Below the pieces are notes generated by a model. The model saw only the letters and a program-made list of their open reading frames with translations, had not been told where the DNA came from and did not search any database. A stretch of 61,849 nucleotides of DNA, taken from Thermoplasmata archaeon (GTDB lineage: Archaea > Thermoplasmatota > Thermoplasmata > Methanomassiliicoccales > Methanomethylophilaceae). Where the stretch lies: contig SUSY01000007.1 of assembly GCA_015063185.1 (NCBI GenBank), positions 1-61,849 of the forward strand. The letters run 5' to 3'. Made by a program: the position numbers and the translations under genes. Shown piece after piece: positions 50,063 to 59,600 of the stretch (the stretch's first letter is position 1; the number at the start of each line of letters is the position of its first letter).

Positions 50063-50485
50063 TCACTTCCTGACCTTGAAAGCAGTGAAGACACCTGATG
50101 CGATCAACTTCCCCTCCGAATAGACGCGAACATCCTGTACATCCAATGAACGGGAGGAATTGATCCTCGTGGATACCGCCTCTACGGAATCCGAGATTAA
50201 GGGGCGGTGATAGGTTATGTTACCGCTCTGACCTACGGCATCGGATTCCACATTGGCGGCTATCGCCGCAGCGTGATCCGCCAAGGTATAGATCACACCC
50301 CCATGACCGACACCGTTGCTGTTCCTGAACTCCGACCTGAGGGTCATACGCATCCTCACTTCCGAAGGAGTCACGGAAACCAGTTCGATACCCAGATGGT
50401 TGATGAAGGGTGCGGTCATCATGTCAGCGATCCTGCCCTTGTACTGTTCCAAGGACGGATCGATATCTCCGGGACATTCTGCCAT
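50063..50485 (-). CDS. Hot-dog fold thioesterase (PaaI family)
   Basis: 140 aa. The PaaI signature NSNGVGHGGVIYTLADHAAA contains the conserved Asn/His-Gly-Gly and the catalytic acidic residue region. It likely hydrolyses an acyl- or aryl-CoA thioester. ATG 50485 was chosen because the TATA box (CTTTAATATG, 50507-50516) is centred 27 nt upstream; a GTG at 50500 in the same frame would leave too short a spacing. Followed after 4 nt by the TM2-like gene. A link with the acyl-CoA synthetase at 14385 is only conceptual. Confidence 0.9.
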   Translation of the reverse strand: MAECPGDIDPSLEQYKGRIADMMTAPFINHLGIELVSVTPSEVRMRMTLRSEFRNSNGVGHGGVIYTLADHAAAIAANVESDAVGQSGNITYHRPLISDSVEAVSTRINSSRSLDVQDVRVYSEGKLIASGVFTAFKVRK

Positions 50486-50574
50486 GATATCCTTGAACAC
50501 TTGTTCATATTAAAGACTAACAAATTCACAACACATCCCCCATTTCCTATATACAAGCAGATGGATATGAAATC

Positions 50575-51954
50575 ATGACATTCCACAGATGTGCTATCTG
50601 TACGACCATCTATGATGAGTCCAGCACCCCTTTCGACTCACTTCCCGAGAGTTGGAGGTGCCCTGTATGCATGGCACCCAAATCCGCATTCATCACCGTT
50701 CAAACCGAATGGGAGAAGGAAGAACCCAAGAAATTGGACCAGTCATACGATGATTCGCTCACGATCACCGATGACGGACCCATGGACTACATCCATGAGA
50801 TCTCCGTATCGGGTATATCGCCCGCCGAGGCCATGGACACCCTTCGTCCGGTGAAGGGATTCAAAGACATCCTGATCGCCGGTGCACAACTCCATAGGAT
50901 GCCCAGGGAGAAATCCGAGAGCGTGGACACCTCGGTGACCATCGGAAAGAAGGCCAAGGTCCCAATGAGATTGGAGACTCCGATCTACGTATCGCACATG
51001 AGCTTCGGTGCGTTGTCCAAACCGGCCAAGGTCTCCTTGTCGAAAGGTTCTGCGATGGTGGGTTCCGCCATGTGCAGCGGAGAAGGGGGTGTCCTTCCCG
51101 AAGAGATGGCCGCCGCTCACAAGTACATATTCGAGTACATCCCCAACAGGTACAGCTGTACCGAGGAGACCTTCCAGAACTGTGATGCCGTGGAGATCAA
51201 GGTCGGACAGGCCACCAAACCCGGAATGGGCGGACATCTACCCGGAAAGAAGGTCACAGAGGAGATCGCGAGGATCCGCGGTAAGCCCGTCGGAGAGGAC
51301 ATACTGTCCCCTTCCAGATACCCGGGTATCGAAACGGCCGAGGACATGGGGTATCTGGTGGAATACCTCAGGGAAATGACCGGTGGAAAGCCGATCGGAA
51401 TAAAGATCGCCGCAGGTGACATCGAGAAGGACCTGGAGTTCATATCCAAGACAGGATGCGATTTCATCACGATCGATGGAAGGGGCGGAGCCACCGGTTC
51501 ATCCCCCGCGTTCCTCAAGGCGGACACTTCCGTCCCAACGGTGTTCGCATTGGCTCGTGCCCGTAAGTACATGGACAAACACGGAATGGAACAGGAATTG
51601 GTCATGACCGGTGGATTCAGGACATCTGGTGATGTCTTCAAGGCGATAGCGATGGGAGCGGATGCCGTAGCGATGGCTTCCGCACCGTTGATGGCATTGG
51701 GATGTCAGAGGTACCGCATCTGTGATTCCGGCAGATGCCCTATGGGTATCGCGACACACGATCCGGAACTCACATCCAGGATCGATGTGGATATCGGATC
51801 ACAGAGGGTCGCCAACTTCATGAGGGTGATCACCGAGGAGATCGCCACGTTCCTCAGGATAACGGGACACGAGAAATTGGATGAACTCTCCCCGGACGAC
51901 ATATTCACGACGGACAGGGACATCCACGAATGGTGTGGCATAAGACACGCATAA
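50575..51954 (+). CDS. gltB: Archaeal-type glutamate synthase with N-terminal rubredoxin-like domain
   Basis: 459 aa. N-terminal rubredoxin-like iron site (CAICTTIYDE ... CPVC, residues 6-32) fused to the FMN-binding glutamate synthase domain: ETPIYVSHMSFGALS, the GEGGVLPEE loop, GHLPGKKVTEEIA, FITIDGRGGATGSSP, and the cluster region CQRYRICDSGRCPMGIATHDP (3Fe-4S cysteines). It transfers ammonia to 2-oxoglutarate using reduced carrier electrons; the amidotransferase domain is absent and may be a separate gene elsewhere. The fused rubredoxin suggests the electron route. Stop TAA followed by strong hairpins. Confidence 0.9.
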   Translation: MTFHRCAICTTIYDESSTPFDSLPESWRCPVCMAPKSAFITVQTEWEKEEPKKLDQSYDDSLTITDDGPMDYIHEISVSGISPAEAMDTLRPVKGFKDILIAGAQLHRMPREKSESVDTSVTIGKKAKVPMRLETPIYVSHMSFGALSKPAKVSLSKGSAMVGSAMCSGEGGVLPEEMAAAHKYIFEYIPNRYSCTEETFQNCDAVEIKVGQATKPGMGGHLPGKKVTEEIARIRGKPVGEDILSPSRYPGIETAEDMGYLVEYLREMTGGKPIGIKIAAGDIEKDLEFISKTGCDFITIDGRGGATGSSPAFLKADTSVPTVFALARARKYMDKHGMEQELVMTGGFRTSGDVFKAIAMGADAVAMASAPLMALGCQRYRICDSGRCPMGIATHDPELTSRIDVDIGSQRVANFMRVITEEIATFLRITGHEKLDELSPDDIFTTDRDIHEWCGIRHA

Positions 51955-51960
51955 CATCAG

Positions 51961-51990
51961 AAATGGGTGCCCACCCATTTCGGGCACCCA
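51961..51990 (+). terminator. gltB terminator with two alternative hairpins
   Basis: TGGGTGCCC (51964-51972) pairs with GGGCACCCA (51982-51990) over 9 bp. Alternatively AAATGGGT (51961-51968) pairs with ACCCATTT (51973-51980) around GCCC. The structures exclude each other. They lie 7 nt past the gltB stop. Confidence 0.65.
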
Positions 51991-52068
51991 TCCACATTAA
52001 CCACCTACCCACATGATTACAATATCTGTAAATACAGGTAGACCGATGATTCGTTCAGAGGTACTTTT

Positions 52069-52587
52069 ATGGCCAACAGTATGGAATTGAAAGGTTGGAG
52101 CGACCTCCTCGTCACCGGAGTGCTCATGACGGTCATCGGACTTCTCATGATCATCTTCAAAGCAGGATCGCTCGACATCATCCTCATCGTGTTCGGAGTC
52201 CTCCTTCTGGTAGGTGGAGCCGTCAACGCGTTCATGGGGATCAGGACCGGTTCTACACCGGACATCGTATCCGGAGCGATCAAGATCGTCCTCGGTATCG
52301 CAATGATCATCCTCACCGCCACCGTCAGGGACATCCTCATGGCGATCCTAGCCATCGGACTTATCATCGTTGGAGTTTCCAACATCCTCACCGGGGTCAA
52401 GAGTGGACTCGACATCAAGGAGAGGATCCTGCCCCTCATCGTGGGAGTTGCATTCCTCCTCGTCGGAATATACGCAATCATGAACCTCAACAGCACCGCT
52501 GATGTAGTCATGATCGTGATCGGAGTCATCACACTCCTTGGCGGACTTATCGATATCTTTGACGCATATAGGCTTAAAACCCTATAG
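52069..52587 (+). CDS. DUF308/HdeD-like membrane protein
   Basis: 172 aa, almost entirely six hydrophobic helices in three similar pairs (LLVTGVLMTVIGLLMII ... IVFGVLLLVGGAVNAFMG; IKIVLGIAMIILTA ... IGLIIVGVSNILTGV; LIVGVAFLLVGIYAI ... VIGVITLLGGLIDIFDAY). This is the DUF308 fold of HdeD-like proteins, linked to acid or membrane stress in bacteria. GAGGT precedes the ATG by 8 nt. Stop TAG, with TAA eight codons later. No operon partner. Confidence 0.85.
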   Translation: MANSMELKGWSDLLVTGVLMTVIGLLMIIFKAGSLDIILIVFGVLLLVGGAVNAFMGIRTGSTPDIVSGAIKIVLGIAMIILTATVRDILMAILAIGLIIVGVSNILTGVKSGLDIKERILPLIVGVAFLLVGIYAIMNLNSTADVVMIVIGVITLLGGLIDIFDAYRLKTL

Positions 52588-52668
52588 TTCACAGGTAAAC
52601 AAACTTTTTAAAACTTTTTCCTTCAAAGTACCAAAAATACATCATTTTACAATTACATAAAATACAAT

Positions 52669-52679
52669 GCTTTATATTC
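52669..52679 (+). promoter_or_regulatory. TATA box of the winged-helix gene
   Basis: GCTTTATATTC centred 27 nt before ATG 52701, in a very AT-rich stretch (52590-52700). A leaderless transcript is predicted. Confidence 0.65.
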
Positions 52680-52700
52680 TAGATAGGACATTGTATAAAC

Positions 52701-53024
52701 ATGCTGACAGAGAAGTCCTCCAGAGCTCTTGAAACAGAGAGACTGCTGAACAACAGGTACACGGTTAAGTGCCTCAGCTATATCGCAGAAAAGTCCGAGA
52801 TCAAAAAGACCGAACTCCTCAAGTTCTGTAATGCGAACGCTCTTTCCAATCTTCTTAAAGATGCAGAAGCCGCAAAACTTGTCGAGATCAGGGAGGAGAA
52901 ACACCCCCAGACCGTCTACAAGATCACCCTCACCAAGAAGGGTGAGACTGTCGTCGATATGTTCAAGGATATCGAGGACATGATGATTGGAACCGACGCG
53001 AATGGAAACAAACTGGATGGCTGA
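52701..53024 (+). CDS. Small winged-helix transcriptional regulator
   Basis: 107 aa. Winged helix-turn-helix resembling archaeal PadR/MarR-like or ArnR-type regulators: KCLSYIAEKSEIKKTELLKFCN, recognition helix ANALSNLLKDAEAAKLVEI, wing EEKHPQTVYKITLTKKGETVV, and a C-terminal helix (DMFKDIEDMM) probably for dimerisation. No ligand domain. Transcribed alone from its own TATA box and ending in a hairpin. The DUF308 gene upstream is a possible target, by position only. Confidence 0.8.
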   Translation: MLTEKSSRALETERLLNNRYTVKCLSYIAEKSEIKKTELLKFCNANALSNLLKDAEAAKLVEIREEKHPQTVYKITLTKKGETVVDMFKDIEDMMIGTDANGNKLDG

Positions 53025-53033
53025 AAGCCATCC
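53015..53033 (+). terminator. Terminator hairpin overlapping the winged-helix stop codon
   Basis: GGATGGC and GCCATCC pair perfectly over 7 bp with a five-base loop that contains the TGA stop. It may serve both strands, because the convergent gene ends at 53048. Confidence 0.6.
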
Positions 53034-53047
53034 ACTTCCCAACCATT

Positions 53048-53395
53048 TTAGAGCTTCTTGACGACCACTTTCACGTTCGAAAGGGCATCCATACCATCCA
53101 TCTCACCTTTGAGTTCATGGATACGATCCTCCATGACCTTCTGTTCGCACTGCATCGCCATTACGCGTGCACGGATCTCCCTATACACCGGACGTACATC
53201 CACATGACCGTTCTCATCCATCGTAACGGCGGACTCGTCCAACAGTTCGGTGAGATAACGGAGGTTGGCGATGTCCCTCTCGAGATCGATCAGTCTATCC
53301 TTAAGGATGGAACATTCCACGAGCTTTCCGACGGCTTCCCTGCGGACCTCCTCCTCTGTCGGGAGGATCTGATAGTTGTCTTCCTCATCTGACAT
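53048..53395 (-). CDS. Small acidic coiled-coil protein (prefoldin-like length)
   Basis: 115 aa, mostly two long amphipathic helices separated by a short beta-like stretch (TMDENGHVDVRPVY). Heptads run through EEEVRREAVGKLVECSILKDRL and REIRARVMAMQCEQKVMEDRIHELKGEM. The helix-beta-helix layout and size recall a prefoldin beta or GimC-like subunit, but I cannot match it with confidence. It starts 10 nt after the prenyltransferase gene and is probably its operon partner. Stop TAA. Confidence 0.65.
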   Translation of the reverse strand: MSDEEDNYQILPTEEEVRREAVGKLVECSILKDRLIDLERDIANLRYLTELLDESAVTMDENGHVDVRPVYREIRARVMAMQCEQKVMEDRIHELKGEMDGMDALSNVKVVVKKL

Positions 53396-53405
53396 ACGAT
53401 TCGCC

Positions 53406-54227
53406 TCAAACAGGGATCACACCCAAGATGAATGCCAACAATCCCAACATCATGGCCTTCTTTGCAGCCCTCTGTGCTTTATGTGGGTCCGAGAACACGA
53501 TGAACGCACAATAGAGGAAGACGACATCGGCCAGAACGACGGTGTAATACAGGAAAGAGTACGAATTCCAGATAATAGGGGGTATACTGAGTGCTGGCCC
53601 TACAATGTAACATAACGATGCGATTATGGCGGCGTTCCTGTCACCTATCTTCATCGGAAGGGTGAACCTGTCTCCCTCGTCACTGTCCTTGTCCTCAATG
53701 TCCTTTGAGATCTCCCTTCCTATGGATACGAACATGGCCATGAGTGCTACGATGACGTTTCCCTGTACGTTACCGACGACAGCTCCTCCAAGTAGGAAAA
53801 GCATCCCGGTCATCACCGCGATGGTGACGTTACCGACGAATCCCCTCTGCTTGAGGAACATCTCATACGACACCATGAGGACCACAGCGATCAGGACTAT
53901 GAGTACACATGCCACATCGAACGTGAACAGGGACACCATCACAGAAAGACCCAACATGAACATCCCGACATCCTTGGCCTGTTTACGTGACAATCTTCCG
54001 GACGGTACGGGACGTTCGGGATGTGCCGTCCTGTCGATATCCGCATCGATGTAGTCGTTGAGAGAATTGCCGCCTGCGATGAAAGTGAACACGATTACAG
54101 CCGAAAGCAGAAGATTCGGCCAATGGGTGAGGATGTCGGTACCGGCCACCATGAAACTCGCCACCGATACACCCACGATACCCATTATCGCATTACCTGT
54201 CCTGAACAGCTGCAGATACTTGTTCAT
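53406..54227 (-). CDS. UbiA-family prenyltransferase, probable digeranylgeranylglyceryl phosphate synthase
   Basis: 273-aa integral membrane enzyme. The first Mg2+/diphosphate motif is NDYIDADIDRTAHPERPVPSG and the second is KDIEDKDSDEGD; about eight hydrophobic helices surround them. The N-D-x-x-D-x3-D plus PxRPxxxG pattern is that of archaeal DGGGP synthases, which add the second geranylgeranyl chain to the ether-lipid precursor. Length and basic C-terminal linker fit. Other UbiA enzymes (menaquinone, haem O) are less likely in a methanogen. Promoter region lies in the 55-bp gap to the next gene. Confidence 0.85.
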   Translation of the reverse strand: MNKYLQLFRTGNAIMGIVGVSVASFMVAGTDILTHWPNLLLSAVIVFTFIAGGNSLNDYIDADIDRTAHPERPVPSGRLSRKQAKDVGMFMLGLSVMVSLFTFDVACVLIVLIAVVLMVSYEMFLKQRGFVGNVTIAVMTGMLFLLGGAVVGNVQGNVIVALMAMFVSIGREISKDIEDKDSDEGDRFTLPMKIGDRNAAIIASLCYIVGPALSIPPIIWNSYSFLYYTVVLADVVFLYCAFIVFSDPHKAQRAAKKAMMLGLLAFILGVIPV

Positions 54228-54282
54228 CGACGGTGAATCCCCCTCCGTTTATATTCGGGTTTTGATTGCCGAAGGGATACGG

Positions 54283-54927
54283 TCAGAGACGACCGTCATT
54301 CTCATCATCAAGACCAAGATGTCCCTTGGCCGCACTGTGTGCCTCTGCGAGTGCGGGATCGATGGTGGGGTTCTTGCCCTTGCGAAGGACGAAGAATATT
54401 ATCAATCCGATGATTGCGACAGCTGCGGCGACGACAGGTGTGAGCCAGTAGAGACCGAATATTATCATGATGGGAATCGTGGCGAATATTCCCATAAATC
54501 CGAATGTGAACAGGATGAGATACGCTACCTTGCCCCTCTCACTGAACACGAGGGACTTGTATTCCACATAGTCGTTGTATGTGAAGATTCCAAGGGACTT
54601 GTATTGCTTGGCACGCTCTAGGTCTCTCTTCCTGTTCTTCGCATCGAGAAGAGCATCCATGTACCAGACATCAGAATTGGTCGAATCGATCGCCATGACC
54701 TTGTTCAGAAGGGTCTGTGCCGTGTACAGATCCTTGTCGTAGATGTAACTCTTGGCCAATGCCAATGAATTTTTGACCTCCGAAGAACGGTCCACGGAGA
54801 CCTTGACCTTGGATACCTTATCGTTCAGGACCTTGTTACCACAATAGACGCAGAATCCAGATTCCAGATTCTCGTCCATATTCACTTCTCCACCACAGTG
54901 TGGACATCTACATGCTATCAATGCCAT
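54283..54927 (-). CDS. Zinc-ribbon, TPR-like membrane protein
   Basis: 214 aa. Starts with a zinc ribbon CPHCGG-x13-CVYCGN (8-29), then a helical TPR-like region (SLALAKSYIYDKDLYTAQTLLNKVMAID ... VWYMDALLDAKNR), then two membrane helices (LILFTFGFMGIFATIPIMIIFG and PVVAAAVAIIGLIIFFVL) and a polar tail. The tail would be cytosolic. Same general design as the TM2-like protein at 49639. Function unknown; archaeal double-zinc-ribbon membrane proteins of this type are common but uncharacterised. Confidence 0.75.
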   Translation of the reverse strand: MALIACRCPHCGGEVNMDENLESGFCVYCGNKVLNDKVSKVKVSVDRSSEVKNSLALAKSYIYDKDLYTAQTLLNKVMAIDSTNSDVWYMDALLDAKNRKRDLERAKQYKSLGIFTYNDYVEYKSLVFSERGKVAYLILFTFGFMGIFATIPIMIIFGLYWLTPVVAAAVAIIGLIIFFVLRKGKNPTIDPALAEAHSAAKGHLGLDDENDGRL

Positions 54928-55027
54928 CTGTTCCCTCGTACCATGTTACGAGGTACAACTATGTAAACCCTAGTGGGAAAGTAGGGTAGTTTACCCGACA
55001 AACTGTTCGTTCGTCGGACATATGGAT

Positions 55028-55065
55028 ATGGGCTATAGGCCTCCCCGGAGGGAGGCGGAACCCAT
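55028..55065 (-). terminator. Two-part hairpin directly after the bile salt hydrolase gene
   Basis: Inner arms GCCTCCC/GGGAGGC (7 bp, loop CGGA, 55039-55056) inside outer arms ATGGG/CCCAT (55028-55032 and 55061-55065). It begins immediately after the stop codon at 55066. Confidence 0.65.
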
Positions 55066-56040
55066 TCAGTTCTGCATCAGTATGTGTTGCCCGTTGACCA
55101 ACACGAACTCCTTCAACTTCTCCGTATCGAGATTCACATGATGCATGTCCACCCCACAGATCTGACTGTTGTCATATGTCCTATAGTAGTAAATGCCGTT
55201 GTCAAGGTCACAGCACGATGTATACTGGGTCATCTCATACTTACCATGACCCAGATCACAACATCCCCTGACCTGCTTGACCGAATCCATGATGTGGAAG
55301 AACTGGGTCAGTTCGGAATCGTCGTTCCCGTCAGCAACGGAGTTCATCTTGGTGAACACCGCCCTCACGAATCTGGATGTGGAAGAAAGATCACCGGGAA
55401 GTCCGATGGCCCCCATCCCTCTGCTATAATGTGCCAGCTCCACATCGGGACACATCCTGTTGTCCTGTGCCTTGGATGTCAACCCCATGTAGTTGGCCAG
55501 GTTGTACATGTGATACGGGAACTTCGGATTGTTGGTCATCACTCCGACATGGTTGTCGTAGACCTTCATACCTGATTTCGTCTGCTCGACAACGATGGAT
55601 CCGTTCTTGTCGGCGATCATCCAATGCAACGGTGATGAAGGGAGGTCCTTGGAGAACGTCTCGTTGGTGATGTTCGTATGTGCCACCAACCTCTTGGCCT
55701 CGCCTACGTCCTTGCACCTTCCAAGCACCCATGGGATGAATTCGAAGGAGGCGATGTTGTCCTTATCCTTTATTCTGTCGTTGTACACCGCATTGCCCGG
55801 GAAGTTCAAACCTGCGATCCCCAATCCCTTGTCGTTCATCGCATCGAAGTACAACGGATACCCATCCGATACCATCGCCATACCTATGATGGCATAATGC
55901 CCTCTGTCCAATATCCCGTTCCTGTATCTGAATTCATAATCGCGTGGTGTCACAACGACCTTCTGTCCATAGGACACCTCGTAATCCAAATTGCGTCCGA
56001 AGAAGTGATCCTTCTTCCCATATGTCGCTGCCATACACAT
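55066..56040 (-). CDS. Bile salt hydrolase / choloylglycine hydrolase family
   Basis: 324-aa Ntn hydrolase that cleaves amide bonds of conjugated bile acids or penicillin V-like amides. After Met removal Cys2 is the nucleophile. The family's active-site set is in place: Cys2, Arg16 and Asp19 in GRNLDYE, Asn79 in LNFPGN, Asn170/171 in MTNNP, and Arg223 in STSRFVRA. Length matches BSH (about 315-330). No signal peptide, so it is intracellular as in gut bacteria. Single gene, short upstream leader with GGTAGG. BSH is known from gut methanogens (Methanobrevibacter smithii and host-associated Methanomassiliicoccales), which points to an animal-gut host. Penicillin V acylase cannot be excluded by sequence alone. 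Confidence 0.9.
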   Translation of the reverse strand: MCMAATYGKKDHFFGRNLDYEVSYGQKVVVTPRDYEFRYRNGILDRGHYAIIGMAMVSDGYPLYFDAMNDKGLGIAGLNFPGNAVYNDRIKDKDNIASFEFIPWVLGRCKDVGEAKRLVAHTNITNETFSKDLPSSPLHWMIADKNGSIVVEQTKSGMKVYDNHVGVMTNNPKFPYHMYNLANYMGLTSKAQDNRMCPDVELAHYSRGMGAIGLPGDLSSTSRFVRAVFTKMNSVADGNDDSELTQFFHIMDSVKQVRGCCDLGHGKYEMTQYTSCCDLDNGIYYYRTYDNSQICGVDMHHVNLDTEKLKEFVLVNGQHILMQN

Positions 56041-56241
56041 TTTGATGGTTCCTACCTTTCGGCAACGTCCCATCTGTATGGAGGTTGATAAGGCCCAAAC
56101 GGACTAACAATCGGATGGTACGAACAAAGGAAACCGTGGTTCCGATAACGGATATAACGGAAGTCCGACGGACATTCGATGCCATGTGCCAAAAATATGA
56201 ATAAGGTGTTTGGAAGTGGTTTGAGATAGACGGTCGAACAA

Positions 56242-56415
56242 TCAGCTCTTCTTCTTGAGGAACACGAATGCTCCGATACCACCTGCTACCGCTACGACGG
56301 CGACGACGATCAGAACGATCGCCCAGACAGGGAATCCACCGTCATCGGGATCGTCCGGTATCGGAGACCCTACTTGCTCCGATCGAACAGGGTCGTACTC
56401 TGCAATCTTGTACTA
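56242..56415 (-). pseudogene. C-terminal anchor remnant of a degraded surface protein
   Basis: 56 codons read a Pro/Asp-rich spacer (SPIPDDPDDGG), a Val/Ala/Ile-rich membrane helix (WAIVLIVVVAVVAVAGG) and KKKS-stop, the usual end of the surface proteins here. Upstream the same frame meets TAG (56413-56415) and soon TGA, and no start codon or signal peptide remains. A second frame from about 56420 to 56530 reads protein-like residues (WLEMNVVAWDISVQDM) and has another TAG, suggesting frameshifts. The rest of 56041-56241 shows no gene. Confidence 0.55.
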
Positions 56416-56594
56416 CGTCCGATGATCGACATGGACAAATCATGTCCTGCACACTTATGTCCCAGGCTACCACATTCATCTCCAGCCATACGCAAGAATG
56501 CTCGATTATGCCGTCCTACACCACATAATGGAAGCGACATCGACGAATACGAACATCTATCATCTCGGTTCATATGAGCCTCTCCGAACGGGGA

Positions 56595-56613
56595 GTGGGC
56601 ACTAAGTGCCCAC
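56595..56613 (-). terminator. Terminator hairpin of the MBG-repeat gene
   Basis: GTGGGCAC-TAA-GTGCCCAC, a perfect 8-bp stem with a three-base loop, begins 2 nt after the stop codon of the gene ending at 56615. Confidence 0.7.
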
Positions 56614-56614
56614 A

Positions 56615-59600
56615 TCACTTCTTGCTCATCAGATATGATATCGGCAGATATGCCGCCAATCCGGTGATCATTATGGACACGACCACCAGCCCCATACCGA
56701 TATCGAAGTGGATCACCCCTTCCAGGATGAGTGCCGTGAACAATGTCACAAGGAGCGGTACCAACATGACGGCCCAATGACGGAATCCGAATCCGAACAG
56801 ATATGTCACGGGCAGGTATGCGGCCAGGACAGCGATGGTCAACACCAACAGCACCAACCATACGTTGATGCCGGGCCACTGGTCCACGGGTTCCGCCAGG
56901 ATCTCTACGATCATGGACGAATCACCGTCGATCATGTAGTGCAGATCGTCAAGAACGATCACGACCACATACTTTCCGACATCCCTGAACACGACAGGAC
57001 TTCCGTTCAGGTCATAGTACTCCAGATGATACGGGATGAGCGTACCGTCAGCGGAACGTACGATCACTTCGACATCTTGTACCTCACCGTTGTACACGAA
57101 GACAGTGTCTCCCCATATCACGGGCACGTACTCCGGCAGATCGAACAGGGACCAGGGCACATTCGCGACACCCATGAAGTTTCCTGTTCCGATGATGGAG
57201 AGGATGTAGTCTCCGATATCGACAGCGGAATCGTCCACCACATCATAGGTGACGTTCATTCCGTCGATGGTCACGGATACGATCGCCTGAGTCTGCAAGG
57301 TACCGTCGTAGTACAACTGAGGTCCGAGCTCGACAACCGCATCCGTGATGTCCTTGGGATCCACTATCAACATACCGATATCCTCGATGATGTAGTAGTT
57401 GGACTCCTTGGCGGTACCGTCCCAGACCAGTACGTACTCGTTCGTCACATGACCCGCGTCCGTGATGCTTCCGGGCAGGGTGAAAGTACAGGTCTCGCCG
57501 TTGACCAGGCCATCGATCGTTCCCTTCGCATTCAACGGAGTACCGTCATACTCCTTCCTGGCATCCTCGGTGTGGATCATCAATGCCTTCTTGGTGATGG
57601 TCCATTCCTTCTCCACATGTCCGGAGTAGTCACCGTATGCATCGATCCTCAGGGTGTAGATTCCCGCATCCGTTCCAGTGTTTCCGGATATGTCGTATGT
57701 GAGGATGAGGAATCCGTCGACGATGACGGAAGCGATGAGCTTCGTCTGTTCCATACCGTTGTACACCAACAAGTCTCCCAAAGTGACCTCCGCAGAGGAG
57801 ATGTCCCTGGGTATGATGGTGAGGACTCCGGGTATGACGATGAGATCGTAGTTGTCTCCCATATCCATCTCGTAGACATCGTGGATGAGGATGTCTCCAT
57901 AGAACACTCCCTCGTACTGAGCGATGTGGATACCTGTAGCGGTATACGTGAAGTGTGCCACATGGTGTCCGTCGATAAGTCCCTCGACAGTGTATCCCGT
58001 AAGTGTGTGTCCGGACCTGTTGTACTCCCTGACACCGGACTCACCGGTTACGGTCAGAGTCTTCTTCTGGATTATCCAGGTCTTGGTGATGGATCCGACA
58101 TAGTTTCCGGGATCGGTCGCTGTGATCACGATCGTGTGGGTTCCGGCATTGGCGGCGATGTGACCGGATACGGAATAATCTCCGGAGGAGAGGATGTTTC
58201 CGTCTGCCATCACATAGCTTACGGTCTGGTCCGCACCGTTGTAGATGTACGATCCGGATACCGACAGCATACTCTCGGAAAATGCCTTCTTCTCGATGAT
58301 GAGGGTACCTTCCCTGATGGTGATGTCATAGTTGTCGGAGACATCCACGTTACCGACCATGATCCTGACGGTTCCGCCGAAGGTACCGAGGTACTCCCCT
58401 GCGGACGTTCCAGTGACATAGTAGGTGAGTCCGTCGAACCTGTGTCCGTCAACGAGACTGGATGCCTCGATGGAGGTCAAAGTGTGAGCGGCACCGTCGT
58501 AGGTGACGGTATCCGATGCACCGGTAAGGATGACTGCTCTCTTCGTGACCGTGAGGGTTCCGAGATCGTAGTGTATCTCATAGTTGGACGATACCGATCC
58601 GTCCTTCCATACGATACTGACCTCGTTGACGACGCTTCCAACATCGGTGACGGTACCGATGGGGCTAAATGACCTGATATCATCCATCACGAATCCCGTG
58701 ACGGTCGCATTGGAAGTCAACGGTGTTCCGTCATAGACCTTGTCGGCACTGCCGGATACGATGTACAATGCCCTCTTCTCGATCGTCCATGAAACAGAGA
58801 TGGAACCGCTGTAGTTTCCTCCGTCGGTGGCCGTAAGGGTCAGAGTATGAGTGCCTGCATTGGTCATCACGTTTCCTGCAACGGTGTAATCACCGGTAAC
58901 GATCGGATATGCTCCTCCGACCTCGTACGATACAGCCTTCGGGGTTCCGTCATACACGTATGTTCCGGAAACGGTGAGGAACTCATCGGACAATGCCCTC
59001 TTCTCGATGGACCATACGATATCATTCACGGTTCCGGTGAAGTTTCCGGTTCCGGTAACGGTGAGTTTGTACTCGCCCGCATTGGTCTGGATGTGTCCCG
59101 TAAGGACGTACGTGTTGACCGTGAGGTCACCGACTTTGACCGATACGACGGACTGAACCTGTGCGTTTCCGTCATATACGTTGCTCGGACCCAACACGAC
59201 AGTCGCTCCGGAGATACCTCTCTGGGTAACCTCCAAGGTCCCGATGTCCTCGACGATGTTGTAGTTCGAGGGGTTGGCAGTCACCCAGATGAGCTCGTAT
59301 CCGTTCCTGACGGAACCTACATCGGTGATTGCACCGGTGGTACGGAAGATGATACTGTTGGCAGCATCCTTCAATCCGTCGATCGAGCCGTTCTTGGTGA
59401 ACTCGGTACCGTCATAGATGTGCTCATCGCTGGGCGTGGTGACCATAAGGTCAGCCTTCAGGATACTCCAGGACACGCTCTTCTGACCGGTGAAGTTGTT
59501 ATTTCCACTGACGATCAGAGTGTATGTACCGGCGTTCTTGGCGGTAGCTCCCGCAACGGTGTACATGTTGACCGTGAGGTCACCAACCTTGACGGAATCT

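Noticed and set aside
56708-58672. 654-codon plus-strand frame opposite the MBG-repeat gene
   Set aside because: Composition (Asp/Val/His/Gly-rich, repetitive) is what the complementary strand of the repeat protein would give; no domain.
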